Origin: CAYZEZ01 sp964477295
Lineage (GTDB): Bacteria; Bacteroidota; Bacteroidia; Bacteroidales; SM23-62
Direction of reading: 5' to 3'
Assembly: GCA_964477295.1 (NCBI GenBank)
Contig: CAYZEZ010000163.1
Coordinates: 1 to 11,120, forward strand
DNA: 11,120 bases
In this document: in pieces, positions 1 through 6,462 of the stretch
Layout of the letters: the number at the start of each line of letters is the position of its first letter
Position numbering within the stretch: position 1 is the stretch's first letter
Notes under the pieces: generated by a model
The model's input: the letters and a program-made list of their open reading frames with translations, nothing else
Told to the model about the DNA's origin: nothing
Database searches by the model: none
Translations under genes and position numbers: made by a program

Positions 1-512
1 ATATCATCGTTGGGAATACACTTTTATACGGTGCAACCAGTGGTGAAGTTTATATCCAGGGGATAAGCGGTGAACGGTTTTGTGTCAGGAACAGTGGGGC
101 GATTGCTGTGGTTGAGGGCGCAGGTGATCATTGTTGTGAATACATGACTGGAGGAAGAACAGTTGTACTGGGTCCTACGGGACGCAATTTTGCAGCCGGT
201 ATGAGTGGAGGAATTGCCTACGTTTTAAATGAGCTGCGCAATTTTGATTACTACTGTAATATGGGTATGGTTGAACTTTCACTGGTAGAGGATTTATCTG
301 ATATTAGTGAACTTAAAAATTTGATTACCGATCATTTAAGATATACCGGAAGTGCAAAGGCAAAGAAAATCCTGGATAGCTGGGAAGAATACCTGCCGCA
401 GTTTATCAAGGTCATACCTTATGAATACAAAGCAGTGATGGAAGAAGAAAAACTTAAAGAACTGAGAAAGAAGATTGAGCAGGTTGAAACGGATGTGGAG
501 AATCTGCAGTGA
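1..512 (+). CDS. gltB: Glutamate synthase large subunit, C-terminal fragment
   Basis: This is the 3' end of a gene cut by the window edge, read from base 3 for 169 codons to a TGA at 510-512. GltB (GOGAT large subunit) takes the amide nitrogen of glutamine and transfers it to 2-oxoglutarate in the cytoplasm, working with GltD. The visible part is the C-terminal GXGXG beta-helix domain. Its repeated glycine-rich turns include YGATSGEVYIQG, RNSGAIAVVEGAGDH, CEYMTGGRTVVLG and GRNFAAGMSGG, which are characteristic of this subunit. The last 30 or so residues form a charged, probably helical tail rich in Glu and Lys. The gltD gene lies downstream on the same strand, supporting a gltBD unit. The amidotransferase and FMN-binding synthase domains lie outside the window, so their integrity cannot be judged. 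Confidence 0.95.
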   Translation, partial: IIVGNTLLYGATSGEVYIQGISGERFCVRNSGAIAVVEGAGDHCCEYMTGGRTVVLGPTGRNFAAGMSGGIAYVLNELRNFDYYCNMGMVELSLVEDLSDISELKNLITDHLRYTGSAKAKKILDSWEEYLPQFIKVIPYEYKAVMEEEKLKELRKKIEQVETDVENLQ

Positions 513-559
513 GTCGTGATATACGAAGCGATAGCGAACAGTCGCGAGACATGTCATGT

Positions 560-569
560 NNNNNNNNNN
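560..569. other. Assembly gap (10 N)
   Basis: Ten undetermined bases lie in the gltB-gltD spacer, just before a 7-bp tandem repeat. The left flank (about 513-559) is non-coding and contains GCGATAGCGAACAGTCGCGAGAC-like low-complexity sequence. The gap is probably a scaffolding join at a repeat, so the true spacer length is unknown. Confidence 0.9.
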
Positions 570-581
570 CATTAAAGGTCA

Positions 582-616
582 AACTAAGAACTAAGAACTA
601 AGAACTAAGAACTAAG
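582..616. repeat. Tandem heptamer repeat, 5 x AACTAAG
   Basis: Five perfect head-to-tail copies of AACTAAG lie between the 10-N gap and gltD, ending 12 bases before the gltD start codon. No reading frame or hairpin explains them. The array sits in the transcribed leader of gltD if gltBD is one operon. A second, unrelated heptamer array lies on the other side of gltD. Confidence 0.9.
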
Positions 617-628
617 AGCTTTTAAAAG

Positions 629-2056
629 ATGGGAGATCCAAGAGGTTTTATGAAAGTGCCGAGGAAAGAAGCTGGCAACAGACCAGTTACTGACAGGGTC
701 CTTGATTTTGGTGAGGTAGAGCAAACCTTAAATACAGAAGACCGGAAATTACAAGCTTCCAGGTGTATGGATTGTGGAATTCCTTTTTGCCATTGGGCTT
801 GTCCTGTGATCAATATCATTCCCGAATGGCAGGACCATTTGCACAAAGGGAACTGGAAGAAAGCAATTGAACTATTGCATGCCACTAATAATTTCCCTGA
901 GTTTACAGGAAGGATATGTCCCGCACCATGTGAGGATGCCTGTGTGCTTACCCTGCATGAAGCACCGGTTACAATACGGGAAAATGAAGCTGCCATCACC
1001 GAGAGAGCCTTCCTGGAAGGATATATTCAACCACAACCCCCGTTACAAAGAACAGGGAAAAGAGTAGCTGTCATTGGCTCCGGACCGGCAGGAATGGCGT
1101 GTGGGGATCTATTGAATAAATGGGGACATGAAGTTGTAATTTATGAAAAAGAAGATGCTCCGGGAGGATTGATAAGATATGGTATCCCTGATTTCAAGTT
1201 GAACAAAAGCCTTATCGATCGCCGGGTTGATGTCCTTGTTAAGGAAGGACTCAAATTTGAATTAAACAAGGAGGTTGGAAGGGATATTGATCCGGCGCAG
1301 TTATTAAAGGATTATGATGCTGTTTGTCTGGCCATTGGTGCGGAACATCCGAGGGATATGGGGATAGATGGCAGGGATCTGGAAGGTATCTATTTTGCAA
1401 TGGATTTTCTAAGGCAACAAAATAAAATCATGCGTGGAATGGAAATCCCCTATGATTACCTGATCAATTCAAAGGACAAGCGGGTGATAGTAATCGGTGG
1501 CGGAGATACCGGTTCTGATTGTGTTGGAACAGCTATCCGACAGGGTGCCAGTAAGGTTACCCAGATAGAGATCCTCCCGATGCCTCCGGAAGTTATCGGA
1601 AAAATAAATCCAAACTGGCCGGATTACCCCGGTGTCCTGAAAACCTCAACATCTCATCAAGAGGGTTGTGAGAGGCGCTGGAGTTTGTCAACACGGAGGT
1701 TCCTGGGGATGCAAAGGCAGGTTACCGGAATTGAACTTGTTGAGGTGGAATGGGAGAAAGACGATTCAGGCAGGTGGAGCATGAGAGAAAAACTGGATAC
1801 CATTGAAATCCTTAAGGCAGATATCGTTCTGCTGGCAATGGGATTCTTACACCCGGTACAGGAAGGACTATTAAGTAAAATAAAGCCCACCCTTGATAAC
1901 AAAAAGAATGTGAAAACAGATCAGGGTCTCAGTACCAGTATTCCAAAGGTTTTTGCTGCAGGGGATGTTACAATGGGAGCCAGTCTTGTTGTTAAAGCAA
2001 TTTACAGCGGAAGGAAAGCAGCTGAGTCTATAGATAAGTTTCTGAACCAATTGTAG
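629..2056 (+). CDS. gltD: Glutamate synthase small subunit (NADPH)
   Basis: GltD is the 475-aa FAD- and iron-sulfur-containing subunit that passes electrons from NAD(P)H to GltB for reductive glutamate synthesis. The N-terminal domain carries CMDCGIPFCHWACP (Cys46, 49, 54, 58) and CPAPCEDAC (Cys97, 101, 105), the cysteine clusters that bind two 4Fe-4S centres. The FAD Rossmann motif GSGPAG is at about residues 150-155, followed by the GGLIRYGIPDFKL stretch typical of this family. The NADPH motif GGGDTG is at about 290-295, and the second FAD contact, VFAAGDVTMGASLVV, is near the C-terminus. The length matches the usual 470-490 aa. The ATG at 629 gives a family-typical N-terminus; no Shine-Dalgarno sequence is visible, as is usual in Bacteroidota. 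The gene follows gltB on the same strand, across a spacer with a sequence gap. No frameshift or missing motif was seen. Confidence 0.97.
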   Translation: MGDPRGFMKVPRKEAGNRPVTDRVLDFGEVEQTLNTEDRKLQASRCMDCGIPFCHWACPVINIIPEWQDHLHKGNWKKAIELLHATNNFPEFTGRICPAPCEDACVLTLHEAPVTIRENEAAITERAFLEGYIQPQPPLQRTGKRVAVIGSGPAGMACGDLLNKWGHEVVIYEKEDAPGGLIRYGIPDFKLNKSLIDRRVDVLVKEGLKFELNKEVGRDIDPAQLLKDYDAVCLAIGAEHPRDMGIDGRDLEGIYFAMDFLRQQNKIMRGMEIPYDYLINSKDKRVIVIGGGDTGSDCVGTAIRQGASKVTQIEILPMPPEVIGKINPNWPDYPGVLKTSTSHQEGCERRWSLSTRRFLGMQRQVTGIELVEVEWEKDDSGRWSMREKLDTIEILKADIVLLAMGFLHPVQEGLLSKIKPTLDNKKNVKTDQGLSTSIPKVFAAGDVTMGASLVVKAIYSGRKAAESIDKFLNQL

Positions 2057-2071
2057 TTAAGAGTCTATGAG

Positions 2072-2148
2072 CCTCGTACCTCGAACCTCGTACCTCGTAC
2101 CTCGTACCTCGTACCTCGTACCTCGAACCTCATACCTCGAACCTCGTA
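2072..2148. repeat. Tandem heptamer repeat, 11 x CCTCGTA with variants
   Basis: Eleven contiguous 7-bp units start 16 bases after the gltD stop. In order, the last three bases of the units are GTA, GAA, GTA, GTA, GTA, GTA, GTA, GAA, ATA, GAA and GTA after a constant CCTC. They are followed by CCTCCTCCTAATCC. The array lies between convergent genes. Both strands can be read as an open frame with a 7-residue period, but this is a by-product of the repeat and not a protein. Confidence 0.92.
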
Positions 2149-2167
2149 CCCTCCTCCTAATCCAAGC

Positions 2168-2267
2168 NNNNNNNNNNNNNNNNNNNNNNNNNNNNNNNNN
2201 NNNNNNNNNNNNNNNNNNNNNNNNNNNNNNNNNNNNNNNNNNNNNNNNNNNNNNNNNNNNNNNNNNN
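2168..2267. other. Assembly gap (100 N) with identical flanks
   Basis: Exactly 100 N separate two sequence blocks. The last 55 bases on the left (2113-2167) are identical to the first 55 on the right (2268-2322). This is what two contigs sharing a k-mer-sized end overlap look like when they are joined by a default-length gap, so the two blocks may be one piece of DNA. Confidence 0.9.
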
Positions 2268-2322
2268 ACCTCGTACCTCGAACCTCATACCTCGAACCTC
2301 GTACCCTCCTCCTAATCCAAGC
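2268..2322. repeat. 55-bp direct duplicate of 2113-2167
   Basis: This block repeats 2113-2167 base for base. It holds the last five heptamer units and the CCTCCTCCTAATCCAAGC tail. Bases 2312-2322 are also the last codons and stop of the minus-strand carbamoyltransferase gene, so the left copy at 2157-2167 duplicates that coding end. The likely reason is an unmerged assembly overlap. A true duplication is the alternative. Confidence 0.85.
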
Positions 2323-4168
2323 CAAACTCGTCTATTGATTCTTTACTAAAGATCTCCTTTTGCTCTTTTTTATCGAAAAGGAAATTTTCCATTACAAGGT
2401 AATCCATCTCAGTCCTCATAAAGCATCTGTAAGCATCTTCGGGTGTGCAGACTATAGGTTCACCGCGGACGTTGAAGCTGGTATTTACAATTACCGCATA
2501 GCCGGTAAGTTTCTTATAATCATTGATCAATTCCCAGTACCTGGGATTGGTATTACGGTTAATGCTTTGCACCCTGGCAGAATAATCGATATGAGTTACT
2601 GCAGGTATATCAGAACGCTGAAAATAAAGTTTGTCCCTGAGAGGGAGTTGATGATAACCTTGGGGCTTTGGATTCCACCTGTTCTCTTTGACCGGTACAA
2701 CCAGCATCATATAGGGCGAAGGCTGGTCGAGGTCGAAATATTCACTTATATCTTCTTCGAGAACTGTAGGAGCAAAAGGGCGAAAACCTTCCCTGAATTT
2801 GATTTTCAGGTTCATTTTCTTCTGCATTTCAGGATTTCTGGCATCTCCCAGTATACTTCTGTTGCCCAATGCCCTGGGTCCATATTCCATCCGGTCCTGA
2901 AACCATCCGACAACTGCTCCTTCACTTAGGCGTTTTGCAACCAGACCGGATAATGTAGAAAAATCAGTAAAGTGCTGATATACAGCATTATATTTGCTTG
3001 CAGTTGCGGCTATTTGAAGATGATTAAAGGCCGGACCGAGGTAAGCTCCATTCATTGCGTCGGCCTGGTTTTCTACCCTGCGTTCTTTGCCCTTCCAGAT
3101 ATGCCATGCTGCCAGGGCTGCACCCAGTGCACCACCTGCATCTCCTGCTGCAGGTTGTATCCAGATATCGTCAAACATGCCTGATTTAAGTAATTTCCCA
3201 TTAGCCACACTATTCAGGGCAACCCCTCCTGCAAGAACAAGGTAGTTTGATTGTGTAAGTTTTTTAAGGTTTCCAGCCACCCTGAAAATGATCTCTTCAA
3301 GTACCTCCTGAACGGCCAGCGCCATATTCATGTATTCTGAAGTAAGTTCGGATTCAGGTTTTCTGGGTGAGAACCCAAAAAGATCTGTCCATTTTTTATC
3401 GTGAGTCATCCTCAGTCCTGTAGCAAATTTGAAATATTTCATATTCATCAGCAAGGAGCCATCTTCCCTTACGTCAACCAGGTTTTCCAGGATCTTTCTC
3501 TTAATTTCTTCTTTTTGGTCTGATTGTGGATCGCCATATGGTGCCAGTCCCATAAGCTTATATTCCCCGCTGTTCACCCTGAATCCGCAGTAATAAGTAA
3601 CTGCCGAATAAAACAGGCCCAGAGAATGTGGAAAATGCAGTTCACTCAGGATACTGATCTGATTAGCATTCCCGTGACATAAAGTTGTGGTGGCCCATTC
3701 TCCCACACCATCAATTGTAAGGATGGCGGATTCATTAAATGGAGAAGGATAAAATGCGCTGGCTGCATGCGATAGATGATGTTCGGGAAATAAAAGCGGG
3801 ATCCTTGCAGAGCCAAAATTCTTCAATTCGTCTCTGAGGAGCTTTTTCATAAACAGTTTTTCCTTTATCCACACAGGGATTGCGGACAGGAAACTGGAAA
3901 GTCCCTGTGGCACAAATGCATGGTACGTTTCCAGTAACCTTTCAAATTTAATATATGGCTTGTCATAAAACGCAATGGCATCGAGATCATCATAGGCAAT
4001 CCCGGATTCATTTAATACATATGTGATGGCATTAATCGGGAAGGATGAATCGTGTTTTTTACGCGTAAACCTTTCTTCCTGGGCAGCAGCGATGATATCC
4101 CCGTTGCATATAATAGCAGCTGCGCTGTCGTGATAAAATGCTGAAATACCAAGTATCGTATCAGACAT
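2312..4168 (-). CDS. Carbamoyltransferase, NodU/CmcH/SxtI family
   Basis: This 618-aa enzyme belongs to the family that moves a carbamoyl group from carbamoyl phosphate, through carbamoyl-AMP, onto a hydroxyl of a sugar, antibiotic or toxin. The N-terminal Kae1-like domain starts with ILGISAFYHDSAAA. It contains H130-x3-H134 in EHHLSHAASAFYPSPF and D153 in TIDGVGEW, which match the family's metal-site motifs. It continues with AGGVALN (313-319) and GDAGGALGA (342-350). The C-terminal carbamoyltransferase domain has YGPRALGNRSILGDAR (429-444), FRPFAP and NTSFNVRGEPIV (562-573). Both domains are intact. The gene is last in a tight minus-strand operon, 12 bases after a 49-aa membrane protein gene that itself follows a 131-aa membrane protein gene. 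The same three-protein association is seen with SxtI of saxitoxin clusters. The substrate cannot be read from the sequence; a surface glycan or secreted metabolite is an inference. The stop lies inside the 55-bp sequence duplicated around the N gap. Confidence 0.93.
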   Translation of the reverse strand: MSDTILGISAFYHDSAAAIICNGDIIAAAQEERFTRKKHDSSFPINAITYVLNESGIAYDDLDAIAFYDKPYIKFERLLETYHAFVPQGLSSFLSAIPVWIKEKLFMKKLLRDELKNFGSARIPLLFPEHHLSHAASAFYPSPFNESAILTIDGVGEWATTTLCHGNANQISILSELHFPHSLGLFYSAVTYYCGFRVNSGEYKLMGLAPYGDPQSDQKEEIKRKILENLVDVREDGSLLMNMKYFKFATGLRMTHDKKWTDLFGFSPRKPESELTSEYMNMALAVQEVLEEIIFRVAGNLKKLTQSNYLVLAGGVALNSVANGKLLKSGMFDDIWIQPAAGDAGGALGAALAAWHIWKGKERRVENQADAMNGAYLGPAFNHLQIAATASKYNAVYQHFTDFSTLSGLVAKRLSEGAVVGWFQDRMEYGPRALGNRSILGDARNPEMQKKMNLKIKFREGFRPFAPTVLEEDISEYFDLDQPSPYMMLVVPVKENRWNPKPQGYHQLPLRDKLYFQRSDIPAVTHIDYSARVQSINRNTNPRYWELINDYKKLTGYAVIVNTSFNVRGEPIVCTPEDAYRCFMRTEMDYLVMENFLFDKKEQKEIFSKESIDEFGLD

Positions 4169-4180
4169 GAGAGACCTGTG

Positions 4181-4330
4181 TTAAAATATGGTGTAAATAA
4201 ATGGGGCTATCGCAGAACCACTGGATACAACTATCAGGACAGCGAAGATGAGCAGAATAATAATTAGTGGCAGCAGCCAGAATTTTTTCCTGACTTTTAA
4301 AAAATCCCATAAATCCCTTAAGAATTCCAT
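4181..4330 (-). CDS. Small single-pass membrane protein, SxtK/DUF5989-like
   Basis: A 49-aa frame runs from ATG at 4330 to TAA at 4181 and fits exactly between its neighbours, with 10 bases to the upstream stop and 12 to the downstream start. The protein begins MEFLRDLWDFLKVRKKFWLLP, an amphipathic, positively charged stretch. A strongly hydrophobic segment follows (about residues 19-36, LLPLIIILLIFAVLIVV), then SSGSAIAPFIYTIF. This pattern matches the roughly 50-residue family I recall as DUF5989, which includes SxtK of saxitoxin clusters and occurs beside NodU/CmcH carbamoyltransferases. No enzymatic residues are visible. A role as a membrane anchor or partner for the carbamoyltransferase, together with the SxtJ-like protein, is an inference from context. 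Its short length makes it easy to miss, but the conserved layout and spacing argue that it is real. Confidence 0.88.
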   Translation of the reverse strand: MEFLRDLWDFLKVRKKFWLLPLIIILLIFAVLIVVSSGSAIAPFIYTIF

Positions 4331-4340
4331 TTGGTTGCTA

Positions 4341-4736
4341 TTAAAAAGGTTTTTCTAAATCGGCTTTGCTATATGTGTGATCCCTGTAATTCATGACTGA
4401 TTCCACGGATCGCTTAAATTCATTGAGTCTCAGGTTATCCTTACCCGACAATTTTCGTGTCAAACCCACAGGCAGTACAATGATAATATATACAATGGTC
4501 AATAAAATCCGGGAAACAATTTCACCCAGGAGACCTGAAAAACCAAACCAGAATACGGCAAAAGGATAATAGAACCTGGGCACAATCATATTGATTACCA
4601 GTATAGGAACAGCCAGTTTGTAGAATAGTTCATTATCAGTTAATATCCCTGTAATCAACATGATCAATACAACTGCCATACCGGCATCATTGCATTGTTT
4701 CCTCGACATTTTTAATGAAAAATGTTTTTTCATCAT
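4341..4736 (-). CDS. SxtJ-like integral membrane protein
   Basis: This 131-aa protein has three or four hydrophobic stretches: about residues 18-33, 40-56, 58-70 and 74-92. A charged C-terminal tail of about 40 residues follows and is probably cytoplasmic. Length, topology and position match SxtJ (about 130 aa), a protein of unknown function that accompanies SxtI-type carbamoyltransferases and SxtK. I see no catalytic motif. It is the first gene of the three-gene operon, and its stop is 10 bases before the next start. Two consecutive ATG codons (4736 and 4733) could serve as start; the first is used here. The family assignment rests on recognition of context and general features, not on a signature motif. 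Confidence 0.8.
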   Translation of the reverse strand: MMKKHFSLKMSRKQCNDAGMAVVLIMLITGILTDNELFYKLAVPILVINMIVPRFYYPFAVFWFGFSGLLGEIVSRILLTIVYIIIVLPVGLTRKLSGKDNLRLNEFKRSVESVMNYRDHTYSKADLEKPF

Positions 4737-4759
4737 GGATATCTGAATAAAATTCGGAG

Positions 4760-4792
4760 CAAAGTAAATAAAAATAAACTACTAAATATCAA
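4760..4792 (-). promoter_or_regulatory. Possible promoter of the carbamoyltransferase operon
   Basis: Reading leftwards on the minus strand, a TTG (4792-4790) is followed 23 bases later by TACTTTG (4766-4760), about 25 bases before the first start codon of the operon. This resembles the Bacteroidota -33 TTTG / -7 TAnnTTTG pattern, but the -7 box is one base short and the spacing is long. The surrounding region is very AT-rich, so chance matches are likely. Confidence 0.25.
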
Positions 4793-4831
4793 TTTTATTT
4801 TTTCCTGTTTTTAGAAATTTTCCATTAATTC

Positions 4832-4861
4832 TTTGCTGTTTATTTGAATTTGTAATTTTTG
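4832..4861 (+). promoter_or_regulatory. Possible promoter of the trp leader and trpB2
   Basis: TTTG at 4832-4835 and TAATTTTTG at 4853-4861 are separated by 17 bases and resemble the Bacteroidota -33/-7 elements, although the -7 box has one extra base. Transcription would begin near 4868 and include the whole leader peptide at 4895. Other TTTG-containing stretches lie close by, so the exact position is uncertain. Confidence 0.35.
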
Positions 4862-4894
4862 TTTCTATTTTAGTACCGGATTATAAGCAAACAG

Positions 4895-4966
4895 ATGCGA
4901 ATATATCTGAATACAACAAGTTGGTGCTGGCGTTGGTCCTGGCAAAGATTCCGGGATCTGTTGTAG
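4895..4966 (+). CDS. trp leader peptide (four Trp codons in seven)
   Basis: A 23-codon frame starts at ATG 4895 and stops at TAG 4964-4966. Its product is MRIYLNTTS-WCWRWSW-QRFRDLL, with tryptophan at residues 10, 12, 14 and 16. Four UGG codons in seven positions is hard to explain by chance and is the signature of a tryptophan leader peptide that senses charged tRNA-Trp. It is followed by alternative hairpins and an intrinsic terminator, and then by a tryptophan synthase beta gene 104 bases after the stop. The peptide itself is expected to have no function beyond its translation. No Shine-Dalgarno sequence is apparent. An overlapping frame in this stretch is also open and ends in TAA at about 4974-4976, but it has no ATG near its beginning. 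Confidence 0.9.
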   Translation: MRIYLNTTSWCWRWSWQRFRDLL

Positions 4967-5023
4967 TCGATATGTAAGTATTCGAAAAAAAATAGATAAA
5001 ATACAGGGCATGTTGGTTACAAC
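4908..5023 (+). promoter_or_regulatory. trp attenuator: pause stem and antiterminator
   Basis: Three leader strands can pair in two exclusive ways. Strand 1 (4908-4918, TGAATACAACA) pairs with strand 2 (4959-4969, TGTTGTAGTCG) with one mismatch, enclosing the Trp codons. An inner helix, 4935-4942 with 4951-4958 (8 bp, two G-U), stacks next to it. Alternatively, strand 2 (4960-4974, GTTGTAGTCGATATG) pairs with strand 3 (5009-5023, CATGTTGGTTACAAC) over 15 continuous pairs, four of them G-U. That pairing uses bases of the terminator stem and so prevents it from forming. TACAAC occurs in both strand 1 and strand 3, and GTTGTA in strand 2 can pair with either. A ribosome stalled at the Trp codons (4922-4942) would cover strand 1 and favour the antiterminator. 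All pairings were worked out by hand, without energy values. Confidence 0.85.
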
Positions 5024-5034
5024 GTGCCCTTTTT
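5005..5034 (+). terminator. Intrinsic terminator of the trp attenuator
   Basis: AGGGCATGTTG (5005-5015) and CAACGTGCCCT (5020-5030) form an 11-bp stem with one G-U pair and a four-base loop, GTTA. A run of five T (5030-5034) follows. It ends 36 bases before trpB2, after the leader peptide, where an attenuator terminator should be. Its left arm shares seven bases with the antiterminator. Confidence 0.92.
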
Positions 5035-5070
5035 ATATGCCCATTTTTAACCTTTAATTTTTATATAATC

Positions 5071-6450
5071 ATGAGCAAAACTTTTAAGGTATTTTTATCA
5101 GAAGAGGATATACCGAAGCAATGGTATAACCTGGCAGTTGATCTGCCAACACCACTTCAGCCCCCGTTGGGGCCGGATGGTAACCCTATCGGGCCGGAAA
5201 TGCTGGCTCCTGTTTTTCCGATGAACCTCATTGAGCAGGAAGTAAGCACTGAACGCTGGATCGATATTCCGGAACCGGTACTTGAGCTTTTGTACAGATG
5301 GAGGCCATCACCCCTATACAGGGCATATCACCTTGAAAAGGCATTGGGAACACCCGCGAGGATCTATTATAAGAATGAAGCAGTATCCCCTGCAGGTAGC
5401 CATAAACCCAATACAGCCGTGGCCCAGGCTTATTACAATAAGGAATTTGGAATAAAAAGAATGACCACCGAAACAGGAGCGGGTCAATGGGGCAGTGCCC
5501 TTGCTTTTGCCTGTGCACTGCTTGGCATTGAATGCAAGGTATGGATGGTAAGGGTAAGCTTCGACCAGAAACCATTAAGGAAAATGATGATGAATACCTG
5601 GGGAGCTACCTGTGTTGCCAGCCCGAGTAACGAAACTAAGGCAGGACGGGATATTCTGGCTAAAGATCCGGATACCCCCGGTAGTCTTGGAATAGCTATC
5701 AGCGAAGCAATTGAAGCTGCGATTACCGATAAGACGGGACAGACACGTTATTCACTGGGTAGTGTCCTGAATCACGTATTATTACATCAAACCATCATTG
5801 GTCTGGAAGCTAAAAAGCAGCTTAAAATGTTCAATGAAAAGAATGTGGATGTGGTCATCGGATGTGCCGGAGGTGGAAGTAATTTTGCAGGATTGTCCTT
5901 CCCTTTTGTATACGATAAAATTCACGGATCGGAAATTGATATCATTCCTGTCGAACCGGCATCCTGTCCGACCTTAACAAGGGCCCCGTTCCTTTATGAC
6001 CATGGCGATGTAGCCAGTATGACGCCGCTGCTTCCTATGTTTACCCTGGGGCATGAGTTCATTCCTCCTCCAATACATGCAGGTGGGTTGCGCTATCATG
6101 GCATTGCACCACTCATCAGTGCTGCCGCTATTGATGGATTAATAGCTCCCAGGGCCCTTCATCAACTGGAATGTTATGAAGCTGCAATGACTTTCGCTAA
6201 AACAGAAGGTATTATTGTAGCCCCTGAAACCAGTCATGCAGTTGCTGCGACTATTCAGGAAGCATTAAAAGCCAAAGAGGAAGGAAAAGAGAAGGTGATC
6301 CTGTTTAATCTTAGTGGTCATGGACTCATGGACCTTGTTGGATACGACAAATTCCTGAAAGGTGAATTAAGCGATTATTCATTGCCTCAGGAAGACATTG
6401 ATAAATTCCTGGCACCCCTGGCAGATTATCCAAAACCGAGCAGGCCTTAA
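5071..6450 (+). CDS. trpB2: Tryptophan synthase beta chain, TrpB2 type
   Basis: This 459-aa pyridoxal-phosphate enzyme of the TrpB2 (TrpB-like) group condenses indole and serine to tryptophan, or a closely related reaction. The long N-terminal region (WYNLAVDLPTPLQPPLGPDGNPIGPE) and the insertions relative to the roughly 400-aa TrpB1 are typical of TrpB2. The PLP lysine is Lys112 in AGSHKPNTA. The catalytic glutamate is expected at Glu134 in TETGAGQWG. The phosphate-binding loop GCAGGGSN is at 264-271, and SGHG at 415-418. All expected motifs are present. No trpA or other trp gene is adjacent, so the protein is encoded alone, as is common for TrpB2. The physiological role of TrpB2 is debated (indole salvage, or tryptophan synthesis without TrpA). 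Here the tryptophan attenuator upstream indicates expression under tryptophan starvation. Neighbours on both sides are unrelated and on the opposite strand. Confidence 0.94.
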   Translation: MSKTFKVFLSEEDIPKQWYNLAVDLPTPLQPPLGPDGNPIGPEMLAPVFPMNLIEQEVSTERWIDIPEPVLELLYRWRPSPLYRAYHLEKALGTPARIYYKNEAVSPAGSHKPNTAVAQAYYNKEFGIKRMTTETGAGQWGSALAFACALLGIECKVWMVRVSFDQKPLRKMMMNTWGATCVASPSNETKAGRDILAKDPDTPGSLGIAISEAIEAAITDKTGQTRYSLGSVLNHVLLHQTIIGLEAKKQLKMFNEKNVDVVIGCAGGGSNFAGLSFPFVYDKIHGSEIDIIPVEPASCPTLTRAPFLYDHGDVASMTPLLPMFTLGHEFIPPPIHAGGLRYHGIAPLISAAAIDGLIAPRALHQLECYEAAMTFAKTEGIIVAPETSHAVAATIQEALKAKEEGKEKVILFNLSGHGLMDLVGYDKFLKGELSDYSLPQEDIDKFLAPLADYPKPSRP

Positions 6451-6462
6451 ATGCTTTACTTC

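Noticed and set aside
336..572. Minus-strand open frame over the end of gltB
   Set aside because: It lies inside clear gltB coding sequence and its start depends on N bases.
1657..1902. Short minus-strand frame inside gltD
   Set aside because: It is a shadow of gltD, which is intact over this stretch.
2065..2325. Open frames on both strands with a 7-residue repeat across the N gap
   Set aside because: They arise from the 7-bp tandem repeat and run through 100 unknown bases; nothing protein-like is present.
2360..2929. 189-codon plus-strand frame opposite the carbamoyltransferase
   Set aside because: It is antisense to a gene with intact family motifs; the product shows no recognisable domain.
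4875..4976. Second open frame over the trp leader (VPDYKQTDAN to VVVDM, then TAA)
   Set aside because: It has no ATG start near its beginning and overlaps the Trp-rich leader in another frame. The leader peptide plus hairpins explains the region better.
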